A stretch of DNA of 64,000 nt from Pseudomonas serboccidentalis (GCF_028830055.1 NZ_CP101655.1:4107019-4171018), one strand, 5' to 3'; shown: positions 45,129 through 54,470, counted from the stretch's first letter. Program-made: numbers and translations. The notes: generated from the letters alone by a model not told the origin.

Positions 45129-47405
45129 TCAAATACGCCGTGCGGCGTAACGCTTGAGCATGCTTGGAACATCGAGGATCAGAGCGATGCGGCCGTCACC
45201 GGTGATGGTGGCGCCGGACATGCCCGGAGTGCCCTGCAGCATTTTGCCCAATGGCTTGATGACCACTTCTTCCTGACCGACCAGTTGATCGACGACGAAG
45301 CCGATCCGCTGGGTGCCCACCGAAAGGATCACCACATGGCCTTCGCGCTGCTCTTCGTGAGCGGCGGAGCTGACCAGCCAGCGCTTGAGGTAGAACAATG
45401 GCAGCGCCTTGTCCCGCACGATCACCACTTCCTGGCCGTCCACCACGTTGGTGGTCGACAGGTCGAGGTGGAAGATTTCGTTGACGTTGACCAACGGGAA
45501 CGCAAACGCCTGGTTGCCGAGCATCACCATCAGGGTCGGCATGATCGCAAGCGTCAGCGGCACCTTGATGACGATCTTCGAGCCCTGGCCCTTGGTCGAG
45601 TAGATGTTGATCGAACCGTTGAGCTGGGAAATCTTGGTCTTCACCACGTCCATGCCGACACCGCGACCGGACACGTCGGAGATCTCGGTCTTGGTCGAGA
45701 AACCCGGGGCGAAGATCAGGTTGTAGCACTCGGTATCGCTCAGGCGATCGGCCGCGTCCTTGTCCATCACGCCGCGTTTTACCGCGATCGAACGCAGGAC
45801 GTTCGGGTCCATGCCCTTGCCGTCGTCGGAGATCGACAACAGGATGTGATCGCCTTCCTGCTCGGCCGCCAGCACCACACGACCGCCACGGGCCTTGCCC
45901 GAGGCTTCGCGTTCTTCCGGCGACTCGATGCCGTGGTCGACAGCGTTACGCACCAAGTGGACCAGCGGGTCGGCCAGGGCCTCGACAAGGTTTTTGTCGA
46001 GGTCGGTTTCTTCACCCACCAGTTCCAGGTTGATCTCTTTCTTGAGCTGACGCGCGAGGTCGCGAACCAGACGCGGGAAGCGCCCGAAGACCTTCTTGAT
46101 TGGCTGCATCCGGGTCTTCATCACCGCGGTCTGCAAGTCAGCCGTGACCACGTCGAGATTCGACACGGCCTTGGACATGGCTTCATCGCCGCTGTTAAGA
46201 CCCAGGCGCACCAGACGGTTACGCACCAGTACCAGCTCGCCGACCATGTTCATGATTTCGTCGAGACGTGCGGTGTCGACCCGCACAGTGGTCTCGGCTT
46301 CGCTGGCCGGTTTTTCCGGCGGCGGTGCCGCGGCGGCACGGGCCGGGGCCGGTGCAGCCGCTGGCTTCGGTGTTTCGGCCTTTGGCTCAGGCTTGGGCGC
46401 AGCTTTCGGCGCAGCCGCCGGAGCGGCTGCAGCCTTGGCGGCAGGCGCGGCCACGGTCGAAGCGGTGCCGGCAGTCGCGGCGCCAACGTCGGTGAACTTG
46501 CCTTTGCCGTGCAGTTCGTCGAGCAGCGATTCGAACTCGTGATCGCTGATCAGGTCGCTGCCGGCAGCCACGGCCGCCGGAGCGGCAGGTGCAGCCGGGG
46601 CCGAGGCGATCGCCGACTCCAGCGCTTCAACGGCAAAGTTGCCCTTGCCGTGCAACTGATCGAGCAGCGCTTCAAATTCGTCGTCGGTGATGTCCGAGCT
46701 GTCGCCCGCCGCCGGTGCCGCAGGCGCGGCCGCTGTCGGTGCAACGGCGTCCGCCGCGAACTGGCCTTTGCCGTGCAACTGATCGAGCAACGACTCAAAT
46801 TCGGCGTCGGTGATTTCATCGCCGGCAGCTGCTTCGGCAGCCGGCGCAGGTGCAGCAGCGGTCGGGGCTTCGGCTTCGGCCTTGGCGGCGTTCAGCGAAT
46901 CCAGCAACTGTTCAAATTCGTTATCGGTGATGTCGCCCGAATCGCCGGAATCGCCTTCGACGACCAGCTCTTCGATCATCTCGGCCACCGGAGAAGCCGG
47001 GGCTTCGTCGGCCGATTGTGGCTCGGCCAGACGCGCCAGCGCGGCCAGCAGTTCCGGGGTGGCTGCCGTGATCGGTGCACGCTCACGGACTTCGCTGAAC
47101 ATGCTGTTCACTGCGTCCAGTGCTTCGAGCACCACGTCCATCAGTTCTGCATCAACGCGACGCTCACCCTTGCGCAGGATGTCGAACACGTTTTCGGCGA
47201 TGTGACAGCACTCCACCAGCTCGTTGAGCTGAAGGAAGCCGGCGCCCCCTTTTACAGTATGGAAACCGCGAAAAATTGCGTTGAGCAGATCAGCATCATC
47301 CGGACGGCTTTCCAGCTCGACCAGTTGTTCGGACAGTTGCTCAAGAATCTCGCCGGCCTCAACCAGGAAATCCTGAAGGATCTCTTCATCGGCGCCGAAG
47401 CTCAT
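45129..47405 (-). CDS. cheA: Chemotaxis histidine kinase CheA with four FliM-like linker repeats
   Basis: A 758 aa kinase. P1 (1-105) carries the phosphorylated histidine in [10 protein letters not shown] (H49). In place of an ordinary P2, residues about 158-305 hold four repeats ([44 protein letters not shown]), three followed by xLHGKG(Q/N/K)F and spaced by Ala/Pro linkers. Then come P3 dimerisation, P4 ATPase ([13 protein letters not shown]-box, [18 protein letters not shown]) and P5 CheW-like coupling to the C-terminus. The ATG follows a GGAG-like site and is 36 bases from cheZ. The repeats may dock CheY (inference). Confidence 0.95.
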   Translation of the reverse strand: MSFGADEEILQDFLVEAGEILEQLSEQLVELESRPDDADLLNAIFRGFHTVKGGAGFLQLNELVECCHIAENVFDILRKGERRVDAELMDVVLEALDAVNSMFSEVRERAPITAATPELLAALARLAEPQSADEAPASPVAEMIEELVVEGDSGDSGDITDNEFEQLLDSLNAAKAEAEAPTAAAPAPAAEAAAGDEITDAEFESLLDQLHGKGQFAADAVAPTAAAPAAPAAGDSSDITDDEFEALLDQLHGKGNFAVEALESAIASAPAAPAAPAAVAAGSDLISDHEFESLLDELHGKGKFTDVGAATAGTASTVAAPAAKAAAAPAAAPKAAPKPEPKAETPKPAAAPAPARAAAAPPPEKPASEAETTVRVDTARLDEIMNMVGELVLVRNRLVRLGLNSGDEAMSKAVSNLDVVTADLQTAVMKTRMQPIKKVFGRFPRLVRDLARQLKKEINLELVGEETDLDKNLVEALADPLVHLVRNAVDHGIESPEEREASGKARGGRVVLAAEQEGDHILLSISDDGKGMDPNVLRSIAVKRGVMDKDAADRLSDTECYNLIFAPGFSTKTEISDVSGRGVGMDVVKTKISQLNGSINIYSTKGQGSKIVIKVPLTLAIMPTLMVMLGNQAFAFPLVNVNEIFHLDLSTTNVVDGQEVVIVRDKALPLFYLKRWLVSSAAHEEQREGHVVILSVGTQRIGFVVDQLVGQEEVVIKPLGKMLQGTPGMSGATITGDGRIALILDVPSMLKRYAARRI
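46497..46931 (-). repeat. Four in-frame repeats encoding FliM-like motifs within cheA
   Basis: CheA residues 159-303. Units two to four are also alike at DNA level (each encodes LLDxLHGKGxF), suggesting duplication inside the gene. Unit one lacks the LHGKG part. Confidence 0.85.
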
Positions 47406-47441
47406 TAATGGGGTGCTCCTACAGGTCTAAAAACCTAAAAC

Positions 47442-48230
47442 TCAAAATCCAAGGCTGGATAGCAAATCGTCCACATCGTCCTGACCGGACACAACGTCTT
47501 CTCGTTTATCGGCATGAATCTGCGGACCTTCACCCTGCGAGAGATGTTTTTGTGGATCTTTTTCTGCAAGCATCGCGGCGCGGTCATGTTCGATGCCCGC
47601 AAAGCGGTCCACCTGACTGGCCATGAGCACGAGTTTGAGCAAATTGCTTTCGACTTCGGTGACCAGTTGGGTCACGCGCTTGATCACCTGACCGGTCAGG
47701 TCCTGGTAGTCCTGAGCCAGCAGGATGTCGTTCAGGTTGCTCGACACCGCACGGTTGTCCGTGCTGCTGCGCGAAAGAAAGCCGTCGACCCGGCGCGCCA
47801 GTTCGCGGAACTCTTCAGCCCCGACCTCGCGACGCATGAAGCGGCCCCAATCGGTGCTCAGGGCCTGGGCTTCTTCAGCCAGGCCATTGACCACCGGGGT
47901 GGCGCTTTCCACCAGATCCATGGTGCGGTTGGCCGCGGCTTCGGTCAGCTTGACCACATAGCCCAGGCGTTCGGTGGCGTCGGTGATTTGCGACACTTCC
48001 TCGGCCTGCGGCATGTGCGGATCGATCTGGAAGTTGACGATCGCACTGTGCAGTTCGCGTGTGAGCTTGCCTACTTCCTGATACAGGCCGCGGTCACGGG
48101 TCTGATTGAGCTCATGGATCAGTTGCACCGCGTCGCCGAACCTGCCTTTTTCAAGGCTCTCGACCAGTTCGACCGCGTGTTTTTTCAGGGTCGATTCGAA
48201 ATCGCCCTGTGAAGATTCGTTATGCTCCAT
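47442..48230 (-). CDS. cheZ: Chemotaxis protein phosphatase CheZ
   Basis: A 262 aa CheY-P phosphatase. It is mostly helical, with the active-site block ILLAQDYQDLTGQVIKRV, where the D/Q pair (LAQDYQDLTGQ) inserts the catalytic glutamine into CheY. The C-terminal SGQDDVDDLLSSLGF is the CheY-tethering peptide, linked by a flexible charged stretch. It lies 18 bases after cheY and 36 before cheA, so the three are a unit. Confidence 0.95.
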   Translation of the reverse strand: MEHNESSQGDFESTLKKHAVELVESLEKGRFGDAVQLIHELNQTRDRGLYQEVGKLTRELHSAIVNFQIDPHMPQAEEVSQITDATERLGYVVKLTEAAANRTMDLVESATPVVNGLAEEAQALSTDWGRFMRREVGAEEFRELARRVDGFLSRSSTDNRAVSSNLNDILLAQDYQDLTGQVIKRVTQLVTEVESNLLKLVLMASQVDRFAGIEHDRAAMLAEKDPQKHLSQGEGPQIHADKREDVVSGQDDVDDLLSSLGF

Positions 48231-48248
48231 AGCTCCCCCGCGCGTTCA

Positions 48249-48620
48249 TCAGCCGATGCGTTCGAAAATCTTCTCGATTTTTTCTTTCAGCGCCTGAGCC
48301 GTGAAAGGTTTGACCACGTAGCCGTTCACGCCGGCCTGAGCGGCCTCGATGATCTGCTCGCGCTTGGCTTCTGCCGTCACCATCAGCACCGGCAGGTGCT
48401 TGAGTTTTTCATCGGCACGCACGTGGCGCAGCAGGTCGATACCGGTCATGCCCGGCATGTTCCAGTCCGTTACCAGAAAGTCGATGCTTCCGCTGTTGAG
48501 CACCGGAATGGCAGTGGTGCCATCGTCGGCCTCGACGGTGTTGGTGAACCCCAGATCACGCAGCAGGTTCTTGATGATCCGCCGCATCGTTGAGAAGTCA
48601 TCAACGATGAGGATTTTCAT
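48249..48620 (-). CDS. cheY: Chemotaxis response regulator CheY
   Basis: A 123 aa single-domain receiver that binds the flagellar switch when phosphorylated by CheA. Acidic pocket D7/D8, phosphoacceptor D52 ([11 protein letters not shown]), T82 and K104 (VVKPF) are all present, as is the aromatic switch position (Y101). The ATG at 48620 gives the standard N-terminus [11 protein letters not shown]. It follows fliA by about 170 bases that contain a sigma-54-type promoter, so it can start its own transcript. Confidence 0.97.
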   Translation of the reverse strand: MKILIVDDFSTMRRIIKNLLRDLGFTNTVEADDGTTAIPVLNSGSIDFLVTDWNMPGMTGIDLLRHVRADEKLKHLPVLMVTAEAKREQIIEAAQAGVNGYVVKPFTAQALKEKIEKIFERIG

Positions 48621-48727
48621 GTTCTTGTCCAATTCGACCTCCAAGCAGTCTTAAACGCGCCCAGCACCTGGACGCGCCATTTCAATCAATCCGGCAAAGC
48701 ACTCGATGACTGTCTGGAGCACAACAG

Positions 48728-48744
48728 AGCAAGACCGGTGCCGT
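48728..48744 (-). promoter_or_regulatory. Sigma-54-type promoter upstream of cheY
   Basis: On the minus strand ACGGCACCGGTCTTGCT: GG and GC are ten bases apart with GGCAC and TTGCT, close to the RpoN consensus. About 108 bases before the cheY ATG. Confidence 0.55.
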
Positions 48745-48787
48745 TCATCACCGCACCAGCCTCGTTCGCAGTGTCCCCACACTGCCT

Positions 48788-49528
48788 TCAGCGCGCTCGC
48801 CACTCCCCCAAACGCCCCCGCAAGCGGGCCGCGCACTGGCTGTGTAACTGGCTGACCCGCGATTCACTGACGCCAAGGACTTCACCGATCTCCTTGAGGT
48901 TCAGCTCTTCGTCGTAGTACAGCGCCAACACCAGTCGCTCACGCTCCGGCAAATTGGCAATCGCGTCCGCCAGCGCGGCCTGGAAGCGTTCATCCTCCAG
49001 ATCGCGTGACGGCTCAAGATGAGCACTGGCGCCATCCTCGTGCAGCCCTTCGTGTTCGCCGTCCTGCAACAGGTCGTCGAAACTGAACAGCCGGCTGCCC
49101 AGCGTGTCATTCAAAATCCCGTAGTAATCGTCGAGACTCAATTGGAGTTCGGCCGCAACCTCGTGATCTTTAGCATCACGGCCGGTTTTAGCTTCAATTG
49201 AGCGAATTGCGTCGCTGACCATACGGGTGTTGCGGTGAACCGAGCGTGGCGCCCAATCCCCTTTGCGCACTTCATCGAGCATCGCGCCGCGGATTCGAAT
49301 GCCCGCGTACGTTTCGAAACTGGCGCCTTTGCTGGCGTCATATTTGGTCGAGACTTCAAGCAGGCCGATCATTCCGGCCTGAATCAGATCTTCGACCTGC
49401 ACACTCGCCGGCAAGCGCGCCAGCAGGTGATAGGCAATGCGCTTGACCAGTGGCGCGTAACGCTCGATCAACTCGTACTGCGCGTCACGTGCCGACTTCT
49501 TGTAGTAATTCATACCGCTCGCGGTCAT
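48788..49528 (-). CDS. fliA: Flagellar sigma factor FliA (sigma-28)
   Basis: A 246 aa sigma-28 that directs late flagellar and chemotaxis genes. Region 2 shows LVKRIAYHLLARLPASVQVE, then EDLIQAGMIGLLEV, and GASFETYAGIRIRGAMLDE. Region 4 shows LPERERLVLALYYDEELNLK with the helix-turn-helix EIGEVLGVSESRVSQLHSQ. Its ATG lies in the last bases of fleN (four-base overlap), so it is translationally coupled to the flagellar-number regulator. Its activity would be held by FlgM, which is not in the window. Confidence 0.97.
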   Translation of the reverse strand: MTASGMNYYKKSARDAQYELIERYAPLVKRIAYHLLARLPASVQVEDLIQAGMIGLLEVSTKYDASKGASFETYAGIRIRGAMLDEVRKGDWAPRSVHRNTRMVSDAIRSIEAKTGRDAKDHEVAAELQLSLDDYYGILNDTLGSRLFSFDDLLQDGEHEGLHEDGASAHLEPSRDLEDERFQAALADAIANLPERERLVLALYYDEELNLKEIGEVLGVSESRVSQLHSQCAARLRGRLGEWRAR

Positions 49529-50355
49529 AACACAGGCCCTGCTGTTTGCTGCACGAGGCGCTCGACGAAAAACTCAAGATGACCGCGTGGGTTGGCAGGC
49601 AGCGGCCAGGTATCGACCTTCTGCGCGATCGCCTTGAACGCCAGCGCGCACTTGGAACGCGGAAAGGCTTCATAGACCGCTCGCTGTTTCTGCACTGCCT
49701 TGCGCACGCTTTCGTCGTACGGCACCGCGCCGACGTATTGTAAGGCGACGTCGAGGAAACGATCCGTGACCTTGGTCAACTTGGCGAACAGGTTGCGCCC
49801 TTCCTGCGGGCTCTGCGCCATGTTGGCGAGGACGCGGAAGCGGTTCATGCCGTAGTCGCGGTTGAGCAGTTTGATCAGCGCGTAGGCGTCGGTGATGGAG
49901 GTCGGCTCGTCGCAGACCACCAGCAGCACTTCCTGCGCGGCGCGCACAAAACTGACTACCGAGTCACCAATACCCGCAGCGGTATCGATCACCAGCACAT
50001 CGAGGTTGTCGCCGATGTCGCTGAAGGCCTGAATCAGCCCGGCATGTTGCGCCGGACTCAAGTGAACCATGCTCTGGGTGCCGGAAGCGGCCGGCACGAT
50101 GCGGATCCCGCCGGGACCCTGCAACAGCACGTCGCGCAGTTCGCAGCGGCCTTCAATCACGTCGGCCAACGTACGTTTGGGGGTCAGCCCCAGCAGAACG
50201 TCGACGTTCGCCAGCCCCAGGTCGGCGTCCAGCAGCATGACCCGACGGCCAAGCTCTGCCAGCGCCAGAGACAAGTTCACTGACACGTTAGTCTTGCCGA
50301 CGCCACCTTTGCCGCCGGTCACCGCGATCACCTGTACGGGATGCATGCTGCCCAT
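49525..50355 (-). CDS. fleN: Flagellar number regulator FleN (FlhG)
   Basis: A 276 aa MinD-like ATPase that limits the number of polar flagella by restraining FleQ. TGGKGGVGKTNVSVNL (13-28) is the deviant Walker A, LLDADLGLANVDVLLGL the A' region and LVIDTAAGIGDSV the B region. The C-terminal amphipathic helix (HLEFFVERLVQQT) is the likely membrane-targeting sequence. It follows flhF after about 110 bases and overlaps fliA, the conserved flhA-flhF-fleN-fliA order. Confidence 0.96.
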   Translation of the reverse strand: MGSMHPVQVIAVTGGKGGVGKTNVSVNLSLALAELGRRVMLLDADLGLANVDVLLGLTPKRTLADVIEGRCELRDVLLQGPGGIRIVPAASGTQSMVHLSPAQHAGLIQAFSDIGDNLDVLVIDTAAGIGDSVVSFVRAAQEVLLVVCDEPTSITDAYALIKLLNRDYGMNRFRVLANMAQSPQEGRNLFAKLTKVTDRFLDVALQYVGAVPYDESVRKAVQKQRAVYEAFPRSKCALAFKAIAQKVDTWPLPANPRGHLEFFVERLVQQTAGPVL

Positions 50356-50468
50356 GTTATTTCTTTACCTTGTCTTGCATAGACGGAGGCCACATTACTG
50401 GCTGCGCGTTCTCAACCGGAACAATGCATGGCAGACCATCGATGTAGGTACAAAAACTGTTCATTACC

Positions 50469-51809
50469 TCAGCCAACCTGCTTGGTCGGGCTGTGATAGA
50501 TATCAGCGAACATGTCAGCCATGGCTTCTTCGCTGGGTTCTTCCTGCATTTGCACGCTGACGGCGCGGCTGACCAGTTGATGACGGCGCGGCAGATGCAG
50601 ATCATCCGGAATCCGTGGGCCATCGGTCAGGTACGCGACCGGCAATTCATGACTGATCGCCAGGCTCAACACTTCGCCAAGGCTGGCCGTTTCATCCAGT
50701 TTAGTCAGGATGCAGCCGGCAAGCCCGCAACGCTTGTAACTGTGATAAGCGGCGGTTAGAACCTGTTTCTGGCTGGTGGTTGCCAACACCAGATAATTTT
50801 TTGAACGGATGCCACGACCGGCCAGGCTTTCGAGCTGCATGCGCAGTGCCGGATCGCTGGCCTGCAGGCCGGCGGTATCGATCAGCACCACGCGTTTGCG
50901 CAGCAGCGGGTCCAGCGCCTGAACCAGCGATTGGCCCGGGTCAACGTGCGTCACCGGCACATTGAGAATCCGGCCCAGGGTCTTGAGTTGTTCCTGCGCG
51001 CCGATGCGGAAACTGTCCATGCTGACCAGCGCGACATTCTGCGCGCCGTACTTGAGCACGTAGCGCGCGGCGAGTTTGGCCAGGGTGGTGGTCTTGCCCA
51101 TGCCGGCCGGGCCGACCATGGCAATCACCCCACCCTCTTCCAGCGGCTCGACTTCCGGTACGGCAATCATCCGCGCCAGGTGCGCGAGCAGCATGCGCCA
51201 GGCCTGACGGGGCTCTTCGATGTCGGTGATCATCGCCAGCAGGTCACGCGACAACGGGCCGGACAGACCGATCCGTTGCAGACGGCGATACAGGTTGGCT
51301 TGCGCCGGACGGCTGCCCTGCAACTGATTCCAGGCCAGGGTGCCGAGCTGCACTTCCATCAGCTCGCGCAGGCTGTTGAGTTCGAAACGCATCGAATCCA
51401 GCGCACGCGGATCGACGCCGCCGGACGCCTGTGCAGGTGCCGGGGCCGGACGCGCTGGCGCAGCGTAAGTCGGTTCGCTCAACGGCTCGGCCGCGGTCAG
51501 CGGCAGGCCGGCCGTCAACGGCAGCCCGGTGAACAACTGGCGATTGGTGTTGCCGTCGGCTTCGCCACGCAGGCTCAGCTCGGCCTGGGCGGTGACGATG
51601 CGCGACTGGGTCTTGCGCAGCTCGTCTTCGAGTTCCATGTTCGGCACCCGTGGCGCCAGCGCCGACAATTTGTAATCCAGCGCCGCCGTCAGCTCGACGC
51701 CGCCGGCAATGCGGCGGTTGCCGATGATGGCGGCATCAGCGCCCAGCTCATCACGAACCAGCTTCATGGCCTGACGCATATCGGCGGCGAAAAAACGCTT
51801 AACTTGCAT
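50469..51809 (-). CDS. flhF: Flagellar placement GTPase FlhF
   Basis: A 446 aa SRP-family GTPase that directs the flagellum to the pole. The N-terminal region begins MQVKRFFAADMRQAMKLVRD and continues with a variable linker to about residue 130. The NG domain carries GPAGMGKTTTLAKLAARY (G1), VALVSMDSFRIGAQEQL (G2), VLIDTAGLQASD (G3) and LTKLDETASLGEVLSL (G4/G5). All nucleotide motifs are intact. It lies between flhA (11-base gap) and fleN. Confidence 0.96.
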   Translation of the reverse strand: MQVKRFFAADMRQAMKLVRDELGADAAIIGNRRIAGGVELTAALDYKLSALAPRVPNMELEDELRKTQSRIVTAQAELSLRGEADGNTNRQLFTGLPLTAGLPLTAAEPLSEPTYAAPARPAPAPAQASGGVDPRALDSMRFELNSLRELMEVQLGTLAWNQLQGSRPAQANLYRRLQRIGLSGPLSRDLLAMITDIEEPRQAWRMLLAHLARMIAVPEVEPLEEGGVIAMVGPAGMGKTTTLAKLAARYVLKYGAQNVALVSMDSFRIGAQEQLKTLGRILNVPVTHVDPGQSLVQALDPLLRKRVVLIDTAGLQASDPALRMQLESLAGRGIRSKNYLVLATTSQKQVLTAAYHSYKRCGLAGCILTKLDETASLGEVLSLAISHELPVAYLTDGPRIPDDLHLPRRHQLVSRAVSVQMQEEPSEEAMADMFADIYHSPTKQVG

Positions 51810-51820
51810 AAACCACTACC

Positions 51821-53950
51821 TCAGCCGTTGGGCCCTACTGTCGCAACGATGGTCACTTGCTTGTTGTCCGGAATTTCCTGGTAGGCCAGCACATGCAGCC
51901 CTGGGACTGCGAGGCGGCCGAAACGCGAGAGCATCGCGCGTATCGGGCCTGCTACCAACAGGATCACCGGTTGACCTTGCATCTCCTGGCGCTGCGCCGC
52001 TTCGATGAGCGAACGCTGCAGCTTCTCGGCCATGCTTGGCTCCAGCAGAACGCCCTCTTCCGAGCCTTGTCCTGCCTTCTGCAGACTATTGAGCAATATT
52101 TGTTCCAACCTTGGTTCCAGGGTGATCACAGGCAGCTCGGAGTCAGTGCCTACAATGCTTTGGACGATGGCACGGGATACGCCGACGCGCACCGCAGCCA
52201 CCAAGGCGGCGGTATCTTGACTCTTGGCGGCGTTGTTGGCGATAGCCTCGGCAATGCTGCGGATGTCGCGCACCGGTACGTGTTCGGCCAGCAGCGCCTG
52301 CAGCACTTTGAGCAACTGCGACAGCGAAACCACGCCCGGCACCAGCTCTTCAGCCAGTTTCGGCGAGCTTTTGGCCAGCAATTGCATGAGTTGCTGCACT
52401 TCTTCGTGGCCGATCAGCTCGCTGGAGTGCTTGTACAGAATCTGGTTCAAGTGGGTCGCGACCACGGTGCTGGCATCGACCACGGTGTAACCAAGCGACT
52501 GGGCCTGGGCGCGCTGGCTGACTTCGATCCACACCGCCTCCAGACCGAAAGCCGGATCTTTGGCGGTAATGCCGTTGAGCGTGCCATAGACCTGCCCCGG
52601 GTTGATCGCCAGTTCGCGATCCGGGTAGATCTCGGCTTCGGCCAGAATCACGCCCATCAGGGTCAGGCGATAGGCGCTCGGCGCCAGATCGAGGTTGTCG
52701 CGGATGTGCACGGTCGGCATCAGGAAGCCCAGATCCTGCGAGAGCTTCTTGCGCACGCCCTTGATCCGCGCGAGCAGCTGCCCGCCCTGATTGCGATCCA
52801 CCAGCGGGATCAGGCGATAGCCGACTTCCAGGCCGATCATGTCGATCGGGGTCACATCATCCCAGCCCAGCTCCTTGGTTTCCATGGCGCGGGCCGGCGA
52901 CGGCAGCAGTTCCTGCTGACGCTGAACCTCTTGCAGTGCCTGAACCTTGGCGACGTTCTGTTTTTTCCAGAACAGGTACGCGCCTCCGGCAGCCAGCGCC
53001 GCCATGCTCAGAAACGAGAAGTGCGGCATGCCCGGCACCAGGCCCATGACCGCCATCAAACCAGCGGCCACCGCCAATGCTTTTGGCGAAGCGAACATCT
53101 GCCGGTTGATCTGCTTGCCCATGTCTTCCGAACCGGAAGCACGGGTCACCATGATCGCCGCCGCTGTCGATAACAACAGTGATGGCAATTGCGCCACCAA
53201 ACCGTCACCGATGGTCAGCAAGGCGTACACCTTGCCCGCGTCGGCGAAGGTCATGTTGTGCTGGAAGATACCGACGGCCATACCGCCGATGAGGTTGATG
53301 AACAGAATCAGCAGGCCGGCAATGGCATCACCACGCACGAACTTGCTGGCACCGTCCATCGAACCGTAGAACTCGGCTTCCTGAGCGACTTCGGAACGCC
53401 GGGCCTTGGCCTGGTTCTGATCGATCAGGCCGGCGTTGAGGTCGGCGTCGATCGCCATTTGTTTGCCGGGCATCGCGTCGAGGGTGAAGCGCGCGCTCAC
53501 CTCGGAAATCCGCCCGGCACCCTTGGTCACCACGACGAAGTTGATGATCATCAGAATCGCGAAGACCACGATACCGACCACGTAGTTACCGCCGATCACC
53601 ACCTCACCGAAGGCCTGGATCACCTTACCGGCAGCGGCGTGGCCGTCCTGACCGTGGAGCATCACCACCCGCGTCGACGCCACGTTCAACGCCAGCCGCA
53701 GCAGCGTCGCCACCAGCAGGATCGTCGGGAACACCGCAAAATCCAGCGGTCGCAGTGCGTACACGCAGACCAGCAATACGACAATCGACAGGGCGATGTT
53801 GAAAGTGAAGAACACGTCCAGCAGGAACGGCGGCACCGGCAACATCATCATCGCCAGCATGACCAGCAGCAACAACGGCACGCCCAGATTGCCTCGACTG
53901 AGGTCGGCAACATTCGAGCGAGCAGTGTTGAATAACTGAGAGCGATCCAC
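51821..53950 (-). CDS. flhA: Flagellar export gate protein FlhA
   Basis: A 709 aa integral component of the flagellar type III export gate. The N-terminal half has eight helices with the FHIPEP-type signature region (NFVVVTKGAGRISEVSARFT, then LDAMPGKQMAIDADLNAGLI). The C-terminal cytoplasmic ring domain (about 345-709) docks chaperone-substrate complexes. First gene of flhA-flhF-fleN-fliA, with a sigma-54-type promoter about 60 bases before its ATG. Length matches the family; no anomalies. Confidence 0.97.
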   Translation of the reverse strand: MDRSQLFNTARSNVADLSRGNLGVPLLLLVMLAMMMLPVPPFLLDVFFTFNIALSIVVLLVCVYALRPLDFAVFPTILLVATLLRLALNVASTRVVMLHGQDGHAAAGKVIQAFGEVVIGGNYVVGIVVFAILMIINFVVVTKGAGRISEVSARFTLDAMPGKQMAIDADLNAGLIDQNQAKARRSEVAQEAEFYGSMDGASKFVRGDAIAGLLILFINLIGGMAVGIFQHNMTFADAGKVYALLTIGDGLVAQLPSLLLSTAAAIMVTRASGSEDMGKQINRQMFASPKALAVAAGLMAVMGLVPGMPHFSFLSMAALAAGGAYLFWKKQNVAKVQALQEVQRQQELLPSPARAMETKELGWDDVTPIDMIGLEVGYRLIPLVDRNQGGQLLARIKGVRKKLSQDLGFLMPTVHIRDNLDLAPSAYRLTLMGVILAEAEIYPDRELAINPGQVYGTLNGITAKDPAFGLEAVWIEVSQRAQAQSLGYTVVDASTVVATHLNQILYKHSSELIGHEEVQQLMQLLAKSSPKLAEELVPGVVSLSQLLKVLQALLAEHVPVRDIRSIAEAIANNAAKSQDTAALVAAVRVGVSRAIVQSIVGTDSELPVITLEPRLEQILLNSLQKAGQGSEEGVLLEPSMAEKLQRSLIEAAQRQEMQGQPVILLVAGPIRAMLSRFGRLAVPGLHVLAYQEIPDNKQVTIVATVGPNG

Positions 53951-54011
53951 CGGTTTTCCCCGTTCCTTTAAAGCAAACTTTTGACGCCCAGAGCGGGCTC
54001 ACGGCGGCTAC

Positions 54012-54028
54012 TGCAAGAAGCCTTCCAA
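54012..54028 (-). promoter_or_regulatory. Sigma-54-type promoter for flhA
   Basis: On the minus strand TTGGAAGGCTTCTTGCA: GG and GC ten bases apart, TTGCA complete. It directly adjoins the REP hairpin upstream. FleQ/RpoN control of flhA is established in P. aeruginosa. Confidence 0.62.
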
Positions 54029-54041
54029 CTTTTACGCAGAC

Positions 54042-54112
54042 AAAAAAGATCGCAGCCTGCGGCAGCTCCTACACCGATCCCTGTAGGAGCTGCCGAAGGC
54101 TGCGATCTTTTG
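54042..54112. repeat. Paired inverted repeat (AGGAGCTGCC class)
   Basis: Two inverted copies with a very short loop, between the flhA promoter and the DUF6124 leader. Confidence 0.92.
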
Positions 54113-54189
54113 GTTTTGCGTAATTAAGGAATCGCGGCGTCTTTAAACTTCAGTGTTTAAAAAACACCTCAAGACACGTCTTGCGGGCT

Positions 54190-54470
54190 ACACATCCTTG
54201 CGCCATTGCCTACAGCTACGCCAGAATCCGCCGGCTTGTGCGCCATGGGGTCGGGTTCTATTGTGGATCGGTCGCTGACGAATCAGCGATCGGGTCTCGC
54301 AGCCCGTCGATCTCTGGACGCACAACACTCGCTTTTTTATGGCGGCTGTACGTGGGAGACCTTTGGGTCTGCCGGTTCTAGAGTCCCGGTCTGCGACCCG
54401 CGTATAGCTGCCACCCTCCTTTCGTATCGCAGCGAAATGTGGCGGCTCCGTCGACTCTAGGAGCTTCACC
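54190..54470 (+). promoter_or_regulatory. Structured 5' leader of the DUF6124 gene, candidate cis-regulatory RNA
   Basis: Base-pairing visible by eye: (a) CGGTCGCTGA / TCAGCGATCG at 54269-54292, ten pairs, four-base loop; (b) GCTGCCAC (54407-54414) with GTGGCGGC (54439-54446), enclosing TTTCG / CGAAA (54420-54437); (c) CTAGAGTC (54378-54385) with GACTCTAG (54453-54460), a perfect eight-pair long-range stem extendable by T-A and T-G pairs into the AGGAG Shine-Dalgarno of the gene and enclosing (b). In this fold the ribosome binding site is paired. No known riboswitch class is recognised. Transcription start unknown, so the 5' limit is a guess. Confidence 0.55.
54245..54460 (+). CDS. Possible upstream ORF (leader peptide) before the DUF6124 gene
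   Basis: A 71-codon frame from ATG 54245 runs through all leader hairpins and ends at TAG 54458-54460, whose last bases are the start of the AGGAG used by the DUF6124 gene. No ribosome binding site precedes its ATG; an earlier TTG at 54206 is also in frame. The peptide (for example CDPRIAATLLSYRSEMWRLR near its end) matches no family known to me. It could be a regulatory leader peptide or a chance open frame. Confidence 0.3.
   Translation: MGSGSIVDRSLTNQRSGLAARRSLDAQHSLFYGGCTWETFGSAGSRVPVCDPRIAATLLSYRSEMWRLRRL

Larger units (their letters stand above)
53951..54470. other. Divergent region between flhA and the DUF6124 gene
   Basis: Contains the flhA leader and sigma-54-type promoter, a REP hairpin, a short AT-richer stretch (about 54113-54190) where the DUF6124 promoter should lie but is not recognised, and the structured leader 54190-54470 listed separately. 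Confidence 0.7.

Noticed and set aside
44973..47408. Long plus-strand open frame (811 codons) opposite cheA
   Set aside because: It mirrors the cheA coding sequence, with Gly/Arg-rich text arising from the complement of Ala/Pro linkers; no family resemblance and no ribosome binding site. High-GC shadow.
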